From DAOUAE01 sp034433795 (lineage in GTDB: Bacteria > Chloroflexota > UBA6077 > FW602-bin22 > DAOUAE01), in assembly GCA_034433795.1 (NCBI GenBank), contig DAOUAE010000089.1, positions 26,836 to 90,835 of the forward strand: 64,000 nucleotides of DNA. Reading direction: 5' to 3'. Position numbers and translations under genes: made by a program. Numbering within the stretch: the stretch's first letter is position 1; each line of letters begins with the position of its first letter. Positions 11,411 to 19,652 of this stretch are shown in pieces. The notes under the pieces were generated by a model. That model ran no database searches. It was not told the DNA's origin and worked only from the letters and a program-made list of their open reading frames with translations.

Positions 11411-12403
11411 ATGCTGACGGTCGGGGTGGACCTGGGTGGGACCAATCTGCGGGCGGCGGTGGTGGACCCGGTGAGTGGCCAGGTGCGGGCTGAGGTCCGC
11501 ACGCCGACCCGGGCGGAAGAGGGGCCTCCAGCGGTCATCGCCCGCATGGCCGACCTCATCGCCAGAGCCATCGCCCGGGCGGGGGCCACCCCGGAGATGG
11601 TCGCCGCCATCGGCATCGGCGTTCCTGGCGTCTACGATCCGGCCAGCGGTGTGGTCCGCTTTCTCCCCAACCTGCCGACAACCTGGCCCGACGTTCCCCT
11701 CGGCGCCGAGATCGTCCGGCGGCTGGGGCGTCCGACCGTGCTCATCAACGACGCCCGCGCCTTCTGCCTGGCCGAGGCGACCTTCGGGGCCGGGCGGGGC
11801 GCCCGGACGGTGGTCGGGCTGACTCTGGGCACCGGCATCGGCGGGGGCGTGGTCATCGAGGGTCGGCTCCACCTGGGGATCGACCACACCGCCGGGGAGG
11901 TGGGCCACCAGATCATCGATTTCAACGGGCCGGTCTGCGGCTGCGGCAGTCGGGGCTGTCTGGAGGCCCACGCCAGCGGCCCGGCCCTGGCCGCCCTGGG
12001 GATGAAGGCGGTCCGGCAGGGGCGGACCACCCGCCTCCGCGACCTGGTGGCTGGCGATCTCAACCGGCTGACGCCGGAGGTCATCGTCCAGGCGGCCGAG
12101 GAGGGCGACGCGGTGGCCCGGGAGATCCTGGAGGAGGTGGGCTTCTACCTGGGCATCGGGGTGGCCAACCTCATCACCCTCTTCAGCCCGGAGGTGGTCG
12201 TCCTGGGCGGGGGGATGGCCGGCGCCGGCGAATGGCTCTTCCGGCCGCTCCGGACCACCGTCCAGCAGCGGGTCCGGGTGACGCCGCTGGCGCGGGTTCG
12301 GATCGTCACGGCGGCTCTGGGCGACCGGGCGGGGGTGGTCGGGGCAGCCCGCTGGGCCTGGCAGCAGATCACAGAGCGAACGGCAGAGGGAGGCCAGACA
12401 TGA
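11411..12403 (+). CDS. ROK-family sugar kinase
   Basis: A 330-residue ROK protein, probably phosphorylating a hexose or amino sugar with ATP. It has the N-terminal phosphate loop GVDLGGTNLRAA, GTGIGGGVV in the middle, and the ROK zinc-binding segment GHQII...CGCGSRGCLEAHASG (three Cys plus His). It has no N-terminal helix-turn-helix, so it is an enzyme rather than a NagC/Mlc-type repressor. The stop overlaps the next start as ATGA. Glucokinase is the closest general assignment; substrate unproven. Confidence 0.87.
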   Translation: MLTVGVDLGGTNLRAAVVDPVSGQVRAEVRTPTRAEEGPPAVIARMADLIARAIARAGATPEMVAAIGIGVPGVYDPASGVVRFLPNLPTTWPDVPLGAEIVRRLGRPTVLINDARAFCLAEATFGAGRGARTVVGLTLGTGIGGGVVIEGRLHLGIDHTAGEVGHQIIDFNGPVCGCGSRGCLEAHASGPALAALGMKAVRQGRTTRLRDLVAGDLNRLTPEVIVQAAEEGDAVAREILEEVGFYLGIGVANLITLFSPEVVVLGGGMAGAGEWLFRPLRTTVQQRVRVTPLARVRIVTAALGDRAGVVGAARWAWQQITERTAEGGQT

Positions 12404-13437
12404 CCGTGCGGATCGGGCTCATCGGCAGCGGCTTTGTGGCCAACTTCTACATGCAGGGGCTGCGCGACGTCTGCGGCCACGAGGTGCGGGTGGTCGCCTC
12501 GCCCCATCGCGACCGCGCCCAGCAGTTCGCCGAGCGCTGGGGTATCCCCGAGGCCACTGACGATATTGACGGGGTGATCGCCCGGGCCGATCTCGACCTC
12601 ATCATTCTGGGCGTGCCCAACTACGTGCACAAAGACCTGGCCATCAAGTGCGCGCGGGCCGGCAAGAACATGGTCCTGACCAAACCGCTGGCCCGGACGC
12701 GGGAGGAGGCCCGGGAGATGCTGGAGGCGGTGCGGGCGGCCGGGGTTATGCACGGCTACGCCGAGACGGAGGTCTTCAGCCCGGCGGTGATGAAAGCCCG
12801 CGAGTTCATCGAGCGGGGCAGCATCGGGCGGGTGCTGATGGTCCGCTCGCGCGAGGCCCACGCTGGCCCCCACGCCGACTGGTTCTGGAAAAAGGATCTG
12901 GCCGGCGGCGGAGCGCTCCTGGATACGGGCTGCCACACCATCGAGGCGGCCCGCTACTTCGTCGGCAAAGAGGTGCCCATCGTCGAGGTTCTGGCCTGGG
13001 GCGACCGCCTGTACCACCACGACCGGACCGACGCCGAGGACAGCGCTGTCTGCCTGATGCGCTTCGCCGAGGGCCAGCTGGCGGTGGCCGAACTGAGCTG
13101 GATCGCCCGGGGCGGGCTCGACCTCCGCAACGAGATCTACGGCACCGAGGGCACCATCTTCACCGACGTGACCCGCGAGACGCCGATTCGCGTCTTCTCG
13201 CGCCCCGGCGCCGGCTACATCGTCGAGAAAGGAGAGTCGGAGACCGGCTGGCTCTTCCCACCGGTGGACGAGGCCTGGATCTACGGCTACCGGGAGGAGA
13301 TGCGCCACTTCGTCGAGTGCGTGGCCCAGAACCGGACCCCGCGCGAGACGTTCGAGGACGGCTATATCGTCAACTGTGTCCTCGACGCCGCCTACCGCTC
13401 CATGAGCACCCGGCGCTGGGAGCGCGTCGAGTACTAG
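12400..13437 (+). CDS. Gfo/Idh/MocA family oxidoreductase
   Basis: A 345-residue NAD(P)-dependent dehydrogenase. The Rossmann motif IGLIGSGFVANFYMQGL is at the N-terminus, TKPLAR stands at the usual EKP catalytic lysine position, and GGGALLDTGCHTIEAARYFVG carries the conserved Asp/His pair. The start is ATG 12400, overlapping the ROK stop and preceded by GAGGGAGG. Homologues oxidise inositols, sugar acids or amino sugars; the present substrate is not evident. It is the third gene of the carbohydrate operon. Confidence 0.88.
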   Translation: MTVRIGLIGSGFVANFYMQGLRDVCGHEVRVVASPHRDRAQQFAERWGIPEATDDIDGVIARADLDLIILGVPNYVHKDLAIKCARAGKNMVLTKPLARTREEAREMLEAVRAAGVMHGYAETEVFSPAVMKAREFIERGSIGRVLMVRSREAHAGPHADWFWKKDLAGGGALLDTGCHTIEAARYFVGKEVPIVEVLAWGDRLYHHDRTDAEDSAVCLMRFAEGQLAVAELSWIARGGLDLRNEIYGTEGTIFTDVTRETPIRVFSRPGAGYIVEKGESETGWLFPPVDEAWIYGYREEMRHFVECVAQNRTPRETFEDGYIVNCVLDAAYRSMSTRRWERVEY

Positions 13438-13445
13438 GAGGCGCT

Positions 13446-14249
13446 GTGCACCCGGCCCTGGCCTACCTCGAGGCCGTCCAAGCGATCCTGGACCGGATCC
13501 GTCAGACCCAGCTGCCAGCCATCGAGCGGGCAGCCGACCTCTGCGCGGCGGCCATCGCCGGCGGCGGGCTGGTCCACGTCTTCGGCTCGGGGCACTCGCG
13601 CATCCCGGTCGAGGAGATCTTCCCGCGTTACGGCAGTTTCCCCGGCTTCCACCCCATCGTCGAACTCTCGCTGACCTACCACCACCAGGTCGTCGGGGCC
13701 AACGGCCAGCGGCAGGCTCTGTTCCTGGAGCGGGTCGAGGGCCTGGGCGAGGTGATCCTCCGCAACTTCGTTCTGCGGCCGCCCGACTGCTTCCTTATCT
13801 TCTCGACCAGCGGGGTGAACGCGGTGGTCATCGACGTCGCGCTGGGAGCCAGGCGGCGCGGCCTTCCGGTCATCGCGGTGGTCTCGCTCGACCACTGCCG
13901 GGCCCTGCCGCCGCGCCACAGTTCGGGCCAGCGGCTGCCGGATATCGCCGACATCACCATCGACAACTGCACCCCGGCCGGCGACGCCCTGGTGCGGATC
14001 CCGGGGGTGGACGCGCCGGTCGGCCCGGGCTCGACCATCGGCGCGGTGGCGGTGGCCAACGCCCTCAAGTGCCTGGTGGCCGAGCGCCTGGCCCGACAGG
14101 GCCAGCCCCCCTGCGTCCTGACCAGCAGCCTGATCCTGGGCGAAGAGGCGGCGGCCCGTCGCTTCGAGGAATGCTACGATGACTACCGGGCGCGTATCCG
14201 ACGGGTCTACGGCTGCACGGAGGGACCCGATGGGCCGGCTGGCGGGTAA
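13446..14249 (+). CDS. SIS-domain phosphosugar-binding protein
   Basis: A 267-residue sugar-isomerase (SIS) domain protein, probably a phosphosugar isomerase or related enzyme. The SIS hallmarks are VHVFGSGHSRIP (phosphate loop), LIFSTSGVNAVVIDVALGA and GLPVIAVVSLDHC. It resembles the uncharacterised family with a helical N-terminus ahead of a single SIS domain. The start is GTG 13446, with AGGAGG overlapping the preceding stop codon. Its 3' end overlaps the SDR gene by 20 bp, consistent with coupled translation. Confidence 0.8.
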   Translation: MHPALAYLEAVQAILDRIRQTQLPAIERAADLCAAAIAGGGLVHVFGSGHSRIPVEEIFPRYGSFPGFHPIVELSLTYHHQVVGANGQRQALFLERVEGLGEVILRNFVLRPPDCFLIFSTSGVNAVVIDVALGARRRGLPVIAVVSLDHCRALPPRHSSGQRLPDIADITIDNCTPAGDALVRIPGVDAPVGPGSTIGAVAVANALKCLVAERLARQGQPPCVLTSSLILGEEAAARRFEECYDDYRARIRRVYGCTEGPDGPAGG

Positions 14250-15006
14250 GGTGGCCCTCATCACCGGGGCGGCCAGCGGGATCGGGCAGGCCACCGCCCG
14301 ACTCTTCGCCCGTGAGGGAGCGCGGGTGGTCCTGCTCGATATCGACGCTGTCGGCGGTGAGGAGACCGCCCGGGCGGTCCGGGCCGACGGGGGCGCGGCC
14401 CTCTTCCTGGAGACCGATGTCACCCAGGCCGCGCAGGTGGCGACAGCGGTCGAACGGGCGGTCGAGCGGTTCGGGCCGGTCACCGTCCTGGTCAACAGCG
14501 CCGGGGTGAGCGGGCGCCGCTGGGGCGACGGGCCGGTGGCCGACTGCACCGAGGAGGCCTGGGAGCGGGTGCTGGCGGTCAACCTGCGCGGGGTCTTTCT
14601 CACCTGCAAGTACACAGTTCCGGTGATGATCCGGGCCGGTGGAGGCAGCATCGTCAACATCGCCTCGGTGCTGGGGCTGGTGGGAGGCGACGCCGACTTC
14701 GCCACCCACGCCTACGCCGCCAGTAAGGGCGGGGTCATCGCCCTCACCCGGGCCATCGCCGTCTTCTACGCGCCCCAGCGCATCCGGGCCAATGTTCTCT
14801 GTCCGGGGCTCATCGCCACACCGATGAGCCGGCGGGCTCAGGCGAGCCCGGCCATCCGGGCCCGCCTGCCCGACCTTCAGCCGCTCAGCGGCGACTTCGG
14901 CCAGCCGGAGGACGTGGCCGCCGCCGCCCTGTACCTGGCCTCGGACGAGGCCCGCTTCGTCACCGGCGTGGTCCTGCCGGTGGACGGCGGCTGGACGGCG
15001 CGCTGA
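14230..15006 (+). CDS. SDR-family NAD(P)-dependent oxidoreductase
   Basis: A 258-residue classical short-chain dehydrogenase. It shows the cofactor motif TGAASGIGQATA, NSAG (active-site Asn region), catalytic Ser in the NIASVLG region and YAASKGG with catalytic Tyr and Lys. The Asp after the second strand (LLDID) favours NAD over NADP. GGAGGG precedes ATG 14230, which lies inside the end of the SIS gene. A sugar or polyol dehydrogenase role is inferred from the operon. Confidence 0.88.
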   Translation: MGRLAGKVALITGAASGIGQATARLFAREGARVVLLDIDAVGGEETARAVRADGGAALFLETDVTQAAQVATAVERAVERFGPVTVLVNSAGVSGRRWGDGPVADCTEEAWERVLAVNLRGVFLTCKYTVPVMIRAGGGSIVNIASVLGLVGGDADFATHAYAASKGGVIALTRAIAVFYAPQRIRANVLCPGLIATPMSRRAQASPAIRARLPDLQPLSGDFGQPEDVAAAALYLASDEARFVTGVVLPVDGGWTAR

Positions 15007-15030
15007 CCGCTGGCTGTGAAGGAGGTGGTG

Positions 15031-16068
15031 ATGACAGCGCTGCCGCTGCTCCCGACCAGCGTTATCGGCAGTTACGCCTGGCCCGCCTGGTTCGTGACGG
15101 CGGTCGAGGCTATCCGGCGTGGGGAGTACGGTCCGGCCGATACCGCCGAGACGCTCAACGACGCGGTGGATATGGCGCTGCGCGACCAGGAGGAGGCCGG
15201 GGTGGATATCGTCACCGACGGCGAGATGCGGCGGCTGGGCTTCTTCACCGCCGACTTCTACGGGCGGCTGACGGGGTTGCAAGCGCTCCCGCCCGAGCGC
15301 CGGCTGGGGCCACCGGGGCACGACCAGCGCGAGCGCTACCGCATCGTCGACGAGATCCAGGCGCCCCAGGGATTGGGGCTGGTGGCCGAGTTCACCTACC
15401 TCCGCCAGCGCACCCATCGTCCCATCAAGGTCCCCTGCCCGGGGCCCTACACCCTGGCCGGGCGGCTGGTGCCGGGCCACCGCTACCGCGACCGCCTGGA
15501 GATCGCCACGGCCCTGGCGGCGATCATCAATCAGGAATTGCGGGCGCTGGTGGCGGCCGGAGCCGATTTCATCCAGATCGACGAGCCCTCCTACGCTGTT
15601 CACCCCGAGGCCCCGGCCGAGTTCGTCCGCCTCTTCAATCAGACGGTCGAGGGCGTCCAGGCCCGCATCGGCCTGCACCTCTGCTTCGGCAACTTCGCCG
15701 GCCGTCCGGTGGCCAAGCGCACCTACCGTCCCCTCTTTCCGACGATCCTGGAGGTGCGGGCCGACGAACTGGCGCTGGAATTCGCCAACCGCGAGCTGGC
15801 CGAACTCGACCTGGGCCGGGCGGTCGCCGAGGCCGGGAAGACGCTGGCCGCCGGGGTGGTGGATGTCAAGAACTACTACCTCGAGACCCCCGAGGACGTG
15901 GCCGAGCGGATCGAGGCCGTCCTGCGCCATGTTCCCCCCGAGCGCCTGGCGGTGGTGCCCGACTGCGGTTTCAGCCAGACAGCCCGCTGGGCCGCGCGGG
16001 CCAAGCTCCGGGCGATGGTGGCCGGAACGCGCCTGGTCCGGGCCCGGCTGACCGGGGCGGCGTCCTAG
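15031..16068 (+). CDS. Core-MetE-like (cobalamin-independent methionine synthase C-terminal domain) protein
   Basis: A 345-residue protein matching only the catalytic C-terminal barrel of MetE (full MetE is about 750 residues). Zinc ligands expected for thiol activation are present: His-x-Cys in LHLCFGN, Glu in LEFANRE and Cys in VPDCGFSQ. The N-terminus TSVIGSYAWP and DIVTDGEMRR are typical of the family. Standalone core-MetE proteins include folate-independent methionine synthases as well as transferases of unknown substrate. The start is ATG 15031, five bases after AAGGAGG. It is the last gene of the carbohydrate operon and its stop overlaps the convergent TPP-enzyme stop by 3 bp. Confidence 0.8.
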   Translation: MTALPLLPTSVIGSYAWPAWFVTAVEAIRRGEYGPADTAETLNDAVDMALRDQEEAGVDIVTDGEMRRLGFFTADFYGRLTGLQALPPERRLGPPGHDQRERYRIVDEIQAPQGLGLVAEFTYLRQRTHRPIKVPCPGPYTLAGRLVPGHRYRDRLEIATALAAIINQELRALVAAGADFIQIDEPSYAVHPEAPAEFVRLFNQTVEGVQARIGLHLCFGNFAGRPVAKRTYRPLFPTILEVRADELALEFANRELAELDLGRAVAEAGKTLAAGVVDVKNYYLETPEDVAERIEAVLRHVPPERLAVVPDCGFSQTARWAARAKLRAMVAGTRLVRARLTGAAS

Positions 16069-17750
16069 CGCCGGTCGGGCAGCCCCGGGATCGAACCGTC
16101 GAGGACCACGTCGAGCAGGAAGGGGCCCGGGGCCGTCAGGGCCTCGCGCAGGGCTGCGCCGAGGTCGTCGGGGTCTTCGACACGGCGGGCCGGGACGCCA
16201 AAGCCGGCCGCCAGCCGGGCGAAGTCGAGCGGCGGATCGCAGAGGTCCATGCCGATGAAGCGGCTGGTGGCCGCCGCCTCGCCCAGATAGTGGGCCATGT
16301 TGATCTTGAGCACCCGGTAAGCCCCATTGTTGAGGATAATCCAGGTGACCGGCAGCCGATGGTGCAAACTGGTCCAGAGGGCCTGGATGGTGTACATGGC
16401 CGAGCCGTCGCCGACCAGGGCCACCACCGGCCGGTCGGGGCAGGCCAGTTTGACCCCCAGGGCGGCCGGGAGCCCCCAGCCGATGGCTCCCCCACGGCCG
16501 CTGAAGTAACTGCCGGGCTGGCTGAAGTCCAGAGCCTGCTGGAGGATCGGGCGGGCCGAGATCGACTCGTCGACGACGATGGCGTCCGGGGGCAGCTGCG
16601 CGCGCAGCTCCAGCATCAGTCGGGGGACGGCGATGGGGCGCTTCGTCCAGACGGCCCGGGCCTGCTGCTGGAACGCCTGCCGGGCCCGCTCGCGCTCGGC
16701 GGCGATGGCCGCCCGCCGGCGGGCCGCCCGCTCGGCGAACGCCGGGTCGCTGCGGGCCATGACGGCGGCGATGAGGTCGGCCAGGCCGGCCTTGGGGTCG
16801 CCGGGCAGGCCGACCGTCACCGGGATGTTCTTGGCGATCTCCCAGGCGGCCGCGTCGAGGTGGATGACGCAGGTGCCGGGCCGCAGGATGGGCTCGGGGT
16901 GGTAGAGGAACTGGTTGAAGGCGTTGGCGCCGACGATGAGGAGGACGTCGGCCTGCTCCAGAAGATGCCGGCTGCTCGGGGCGAACGGGCTGAAGGTGCC
17001 CAGGAAGAGGGGATGGGTGGTCGGGAAGTTGACCTCGGCGTAGCCGGCGGCGTAGACGCGGGCCCCCAGGAGCTCGGCCAGGCGCACCGCCTCGGACTGG
17101 GCCCCCGCCTGGGCGACACGGTCGCCGACGAAGAGGACCGGTGTCTCGGCCCCCACCAGCAGGGTGGCCGCCCGGACCACGCCAGCCGGATCGGGGCGGG
17201 TCCGCGGGTAGAGACCACCACTCGGCACCACCTCGGCCTCGGTCTCCTCGTCCAGCACATCCCAGGGGAGGGAGAGGAAGACCGGGCCGGTCGGCGGCTC
17301 CTGGGCCACTTTGAAGGCCCGCCGCAGGACCAGCGGCAGGTCGGCGGCGTGCAGGACCTCGGTGCTCCACTTGGTGAACTGTCGGGCCATGGCCACGAGA
17401 TCGGCCGAGAGCACCGGCTCCTGCTGCAGCAGACGGGTGTCGGACTGGCCGGCGGTGACGATGAGCGGCGTGCCCCCGCGGTGGGCGTTGTAGAGGAGGC
17501 TCAGGGCGTTGGCCAGGCCGGCCGAGATGTGCAGGTTGACCACCGCCGGTCGTCCGCTGGCCCGGGCGTAGCCGTCGGCCATGCCGAGGGCCACCGCCTC
17601 CTGGAGGGCCAGGATGTAGGTGAGGTCCGGATAGGCCTCCAGCGCGTGGAGAAACGGGCTCTCGGTCGTGCCGGGGTTGCCGAAGATGTAGCGCACCCCC
17701 TCGGCCCGGAGCTGCTCCATCACCACGTACTTCCCGGCCAGACGCGGCAT
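16065..17750 (-). CDS. Thiamine-diphosphate-dependent decarboxylase, benzoylformate-decarboxylase-like
   Basis: A 561-residue ThDP enzyme of the POX/BFD superfamily that probably decarboxylates a 2-oxo acid. The activating Glu51 is in ILALQEAVALG, the active-site His74 in VNLHISAG, and the second His that distinguishes BFD lies in FLYHPEPILRPGT. The ThDP/Mg motif GDGSAMYT...WIILNNGAY is near residue 440. The BFD serine region reads GNPGTTESPF, with Thr at the substrate-contacting Ser. It is shorter than acetolactate synthase and lacks its FAD-site features. It follows the small membrane protein by 21 bp, with AAAGGAG before the ATG. Confidence 0.85.
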   Translation of the reverse strand: MPRLAGKYVVMEQLRAEGVRYIFGNPGTTESPFLHALEAYPDLTYILALQEAVALGMADGYARASGRPAVVNLHISAGLANALSLLYNAHRGGTPLIVTAGQSDTRLLQQEPVLSADLVAMARQFTKWSTEVLHAADLPLVLRRAFKVAQEPPTGPVFLSLPWDVLDEETEAEVVPSGGLYPRTRPDPAGVVRAATLLVGAETPVLFVGDRVAQAGAQSEAVRLAELLGARVYAAGYAEVNFPTTHPLFLGTFSPFAPSSRHLLEQADVLLIVGANAFNQFLYHPEPILRPGTCVIHLDAAAWEIAKNIPVTVGLPGDPKAGLADLIAAVMARSDPAFAERAARRRAAIAAERERARQAFQQQARAVWTKRPIAVPRLMLELRAQLPPDAIVVDESISARPILQQALDFSQPGSYFSGRGGAIGWGLPAALGVKLACPDRPVVALVGDGSAMYTIQALWTSLHHRLPVTWIILNNGAYRVLKINMAHYLGEAAATSRFIGMDLCDPPLDFARLAAGFGVPARRVEDPDDLGAALREALTAPGPFLLDVVLDGSIPGLPDRR

Positions 17751-17771
17751 CGCTTTTCTCCTTTCCAGAAG

Positions 17772-18038
17772 TCAGCGAGCCCAGAGGCGGCGCAGCCACC
17801 AGAGAAGCCCACCTCCCAGGGCGGCCCCGGCCCAGAGCAGATTCGCCGGCCGGTACAGCCATTCCAGGCTGAGGTAGGCCAGGGTGGTCGGTCTCTGGCC
17901 ACCGCCGTCCACAAGGAGCAGGGCGGCGTCGTTATCCGCCCCGAAGAGAAGGTGCAGCGCAACCGGCAGGACCAGCAGCCCGAGGCCCATCACCACCAGG
18001 CCCCCGGCGAGCCAGCCGGCCAGTCGGTGCCAGCGCAT
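17772..18038 (-). CDS. Small two-helix membrane protein
   Basis: An 88-residue protein I do not recognise. It has an N-terminal hydrophobic helix (about 8-32), a short exposed loop with an Asp/Gly-rich stretch (about 34-52) and a second helix (about 64-83) ending in basic residues. AAGGAGGGATCG before the ATG is a strong ribosome binding site, and a good promoter lies upstream, so it is very likely expressed. It is the first gene of the two-gene unit with the ThDP decarboxylase; a functional link is only inferred. Confidence 0.7.
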   Translation of the reverse strand: MRWHRLAGWLAGGLVVMGLGLLVLPVALHLLFGADNDAALLLVDGGGQRPTTLAYLSLEWLYRPANLLWAGAALGGGLLWWLRRLWAR

Positions 18039-18067
18039 CGATCCCTCCTTCGCGGGGCTCGGCCCTG

Positions 18068-18096
18068 AGGATACACGACCGGATGCAGTCGGTCAA
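18068..18096 (-). promoter_or_regulatory. Promoter of the small membrane protein / ThDP decarboxylase unit
   Basis: On the minus strand TTGACC (18096-18091) and TATCCT (18073-18068) are 17 bp apart. The predicted start near 18060 leaves a short leader containing AAGGAGG before ATG 18038. Confidence 0.7.
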
Positions 18097-18129
18097 GCGG
18101 CTGGGCTGGCCGCCCGGTGTGAACCCCTC

Positions 18130-18158
18130 TTGCCGGGGCCGATCAGGCCGCCTATCAT
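18130..18158 (+). promoter_or_regulatory. Promoter of the mannonate dehydratase gene
   Basis: TTGCCG (18130-18135) and TATCAT (18153-18158) are separated by exactly 17 bp and drive transcription away from the opposite promoter at 18068-18096. The leader to ATG 18190 is about 25 nt and carries AGGAGG. Confidence 0.7.
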
Positions 18159-18189
18159 GGCCGCCGATGACCGGGCAGGAGGTGGACCG

Positions 18190-19158
18190 ATGGCCGAGAC
18201 GATGCGGGTGGCGATCGGACAGTTCAGCGAGCTGACCGATGAGATGCTGCGCTTCGCCAAGCAGCTCGGGGTGAGCGGCATCGTCCTCAACACCCCCAAG
18301 ATCCCGGGCGAGAAGCGCTGGGAGTTCATGGACCTTCTGCGCCTGCGGGTCCAGTGCGAGGAGTACGGCCTGCGGCTGGAGGCCATCGAAAACACGCCGA
18401 TCCGCTTCTACGACAAGGCCATGCTGGGCCTGCCGGGGCGCGACGAGCAGATCGAGAACTACTGTGAGACCATTCGCAACCTGGGCCGGGCCGGCATCCC
18501 CATCCTCGGCTACCACTGGATGCCCAACGGGGTCTGGCGGACCTCGCGGACGGCCTTCGGGCGCGGAGGGGCGCGGGTCACGGCCTTCGACCTGGACCTG
18601 GTGCAGAACGCGCCGCCGACCCACGGGCGGGTCTTCACCGAGGAGGAGATGTGGCGGAACTACGAGTACTTTCTGCGGGCGGTGGTGCCGGTGGCCGAGG
18701 AGGCCGGGGTGAAACTGGCCCTGCACCCCGACGACCCGCCGGTGCCGATGCTGGGCGGGGTGGCCCGCATCTTCCGGAACTTCGAGGGCTTCCGGCGGGC
18801 GATGGAGCTGGTGCCCAGCCCCAACAGCGGTCTGGACTTCTGTATCGGCAGCTGGTCGGAGATGGGGCCGGGGGTGCGGGAGGCCATCGAGTACTTCGGC
18901 CAGCGGGGCAAGATCTTCTACGTACACTTCCGCGACGTCCAGGGGCACGTCCCGAAGTTTCAGGAGTGCTTTCTGGGCGAGGGCAATCAGGACGTGGTCG
19001 AGCTGATGCTGACGCTCAAGCGGGTGGGCTTCACCGGCTTTCTGATCGACGACCATGTGCCCCGGCTGGTGGACGACACCGAGTGGGGCCACCGGGGGCG
19101 GGCCCACGCCACCGGCTTTCTCCAGGGGCTGCTGCTGGCCATCCAGCGCCTGACGTAG
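18190..19158 (+). CDS. uxuA: Mannonate dehydratase
   Basis: A 322-residue TIM-barrel enzyme that dehydrates D-mannonate to 2-keto-3-deoxygluconate in hexuronate catabolism. Family features are YHWMPNGVWRT, LALHPDDPPVP (His and Asp metal/catalytic residues), LDFCIGSWSEMG, VHFRDVQGHVPKF and LIDDHVPR. It is shorter than E. coli UxuA (about 394 residues) but similar to the compact bacterial form. The start is ATG 18190 with AGGAGGTGG upstream. The KDG kinase and aldolase that would follow are not in this window. Confidence 0.88.
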   Translation: MAETMRVAIGQFSELTDEMLRFAKQLGVSGIVLNTPKIPGEKRWEFMDLLRLRVQCEEYGLRLEAIENTPIRFYDKAMLGLPGRDEQIENYCETIRNLGRAGIPILGYHWMPNGVWRTSRTAFGRGGARVTAFDLDLVQNAPPTHGRVFTEEEMWRNYEYFLRAVVPVAEEAGVKLALHPDDPPVPMLGGVARIFRNFEGFRRAMELVPSPNSGLDFCIGSWSEMGPGVREAIEYFGQRGKIFYVHFRDVQGHVPKFQECFLGEGNQDVVELMLTLKRVGFTGFLIDDHVPRLVDDTEWGHRGRAHATGFLQGLLLAIQRLT

Positions 19159-19168
19159 AACACCCCTC

Positions 19169-19188
19169 TTGACAGCGTGTGCTATACT
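19169..19188 (+). promoter_or_regulatory. Probable extended -10 promoter of the alternative complex III operon
   Basis: TGCTATACT (19180-19188) is an extended -10 element. A perfect TTGACA (19169-19174) lies only 8 bp upstream, too close to serve as its -35, so either the extended -10 acts alone or the TTGACA serves another start. The leader is about 135 nt before ATG 19329, long enough for regulation, but I recognise no motif in it. Confidence 0.55.
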
Positions 19189-19328
19189 TAGGGCCGACTG
19201 TTCCCCCCACCCGGTTCCGCTGCGCGGGCTCAGTGTGACCGGTGTCCACCGCCAGCAGACACCACCGCCCGCTGACCGGATACCCCAAACCACCGCCGGT
19301 CTCGCCGGCTGGAGACTGTGAGGGGCCT

Positions 19329-19628
19329 ATGGACATCGATCCACGGATCCTGACTGCCACGGAGTGGGCGTTCGCCTGGGTGACCATCGGCCACATCTTC
19401 GTCTTCGTGGTGGCGATGATCACCGGCGCGTTCGCCTTTCTACTGGGGCACATCGCCATCCCCTCGCTGGCGGCCACTCGCCAGCTGCCCACCGGGGTCC
19501 AGGGGCTGCGGCCGCTGTTCTACGTCATCGCCCTGGCGGCCTTCACGGTGGCGGTCTACAACTTCACCCGCATCGTTGTCCTGGGGCGCTTTCTTGAACT
19601 CCAGTTTTATCCGAAACTGCTGCTCTGA
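19329..19628 (+). CDS. Small membrane protein heading the alternative complex III operon
   Basis: A 99-residue protein with two predicted membrane helices (about 15-42 and 62-84) and a short loop between them. I do not recognise a family. It is 24 bp upstream of actA in the same orientation and downstream of the likely operon promoter, so an accessory or assembly role in the respiratory complex is plausible. ATG 19329 follows GAGGGG. The helices contain His and Glu but no heme or Fe-S motif. Confidence 0.65.
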   Translation: MDIDPRILTATEWAFAWVTIGHIFVFVVAMITGAFAFLLGHIAIPSLAATRQLPTGVQGLRPLFYVIALAAFTVAVYNFTRIVVLGRFLELQFYPKLLL

Positions 19629-19652
19629 CAGCGAACGGATGGAGCGTCGAGC

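Noticed and set aside
7295..11971. 1558-codon antisense open frame across gmk, priA and the epimerase gene
   Set aside because: It spans several convincing genes, is low in hydrophobic residues with no domain resemblance, and is a composition artefact.
19169..19174. TTGACA as the -35 box of the ACIII operon promoter
   Set aside because: It is only 8 bp from TATACT. The extended -10 is the safer call, and no -10 lies 17 bp downstream of the TTGACA.
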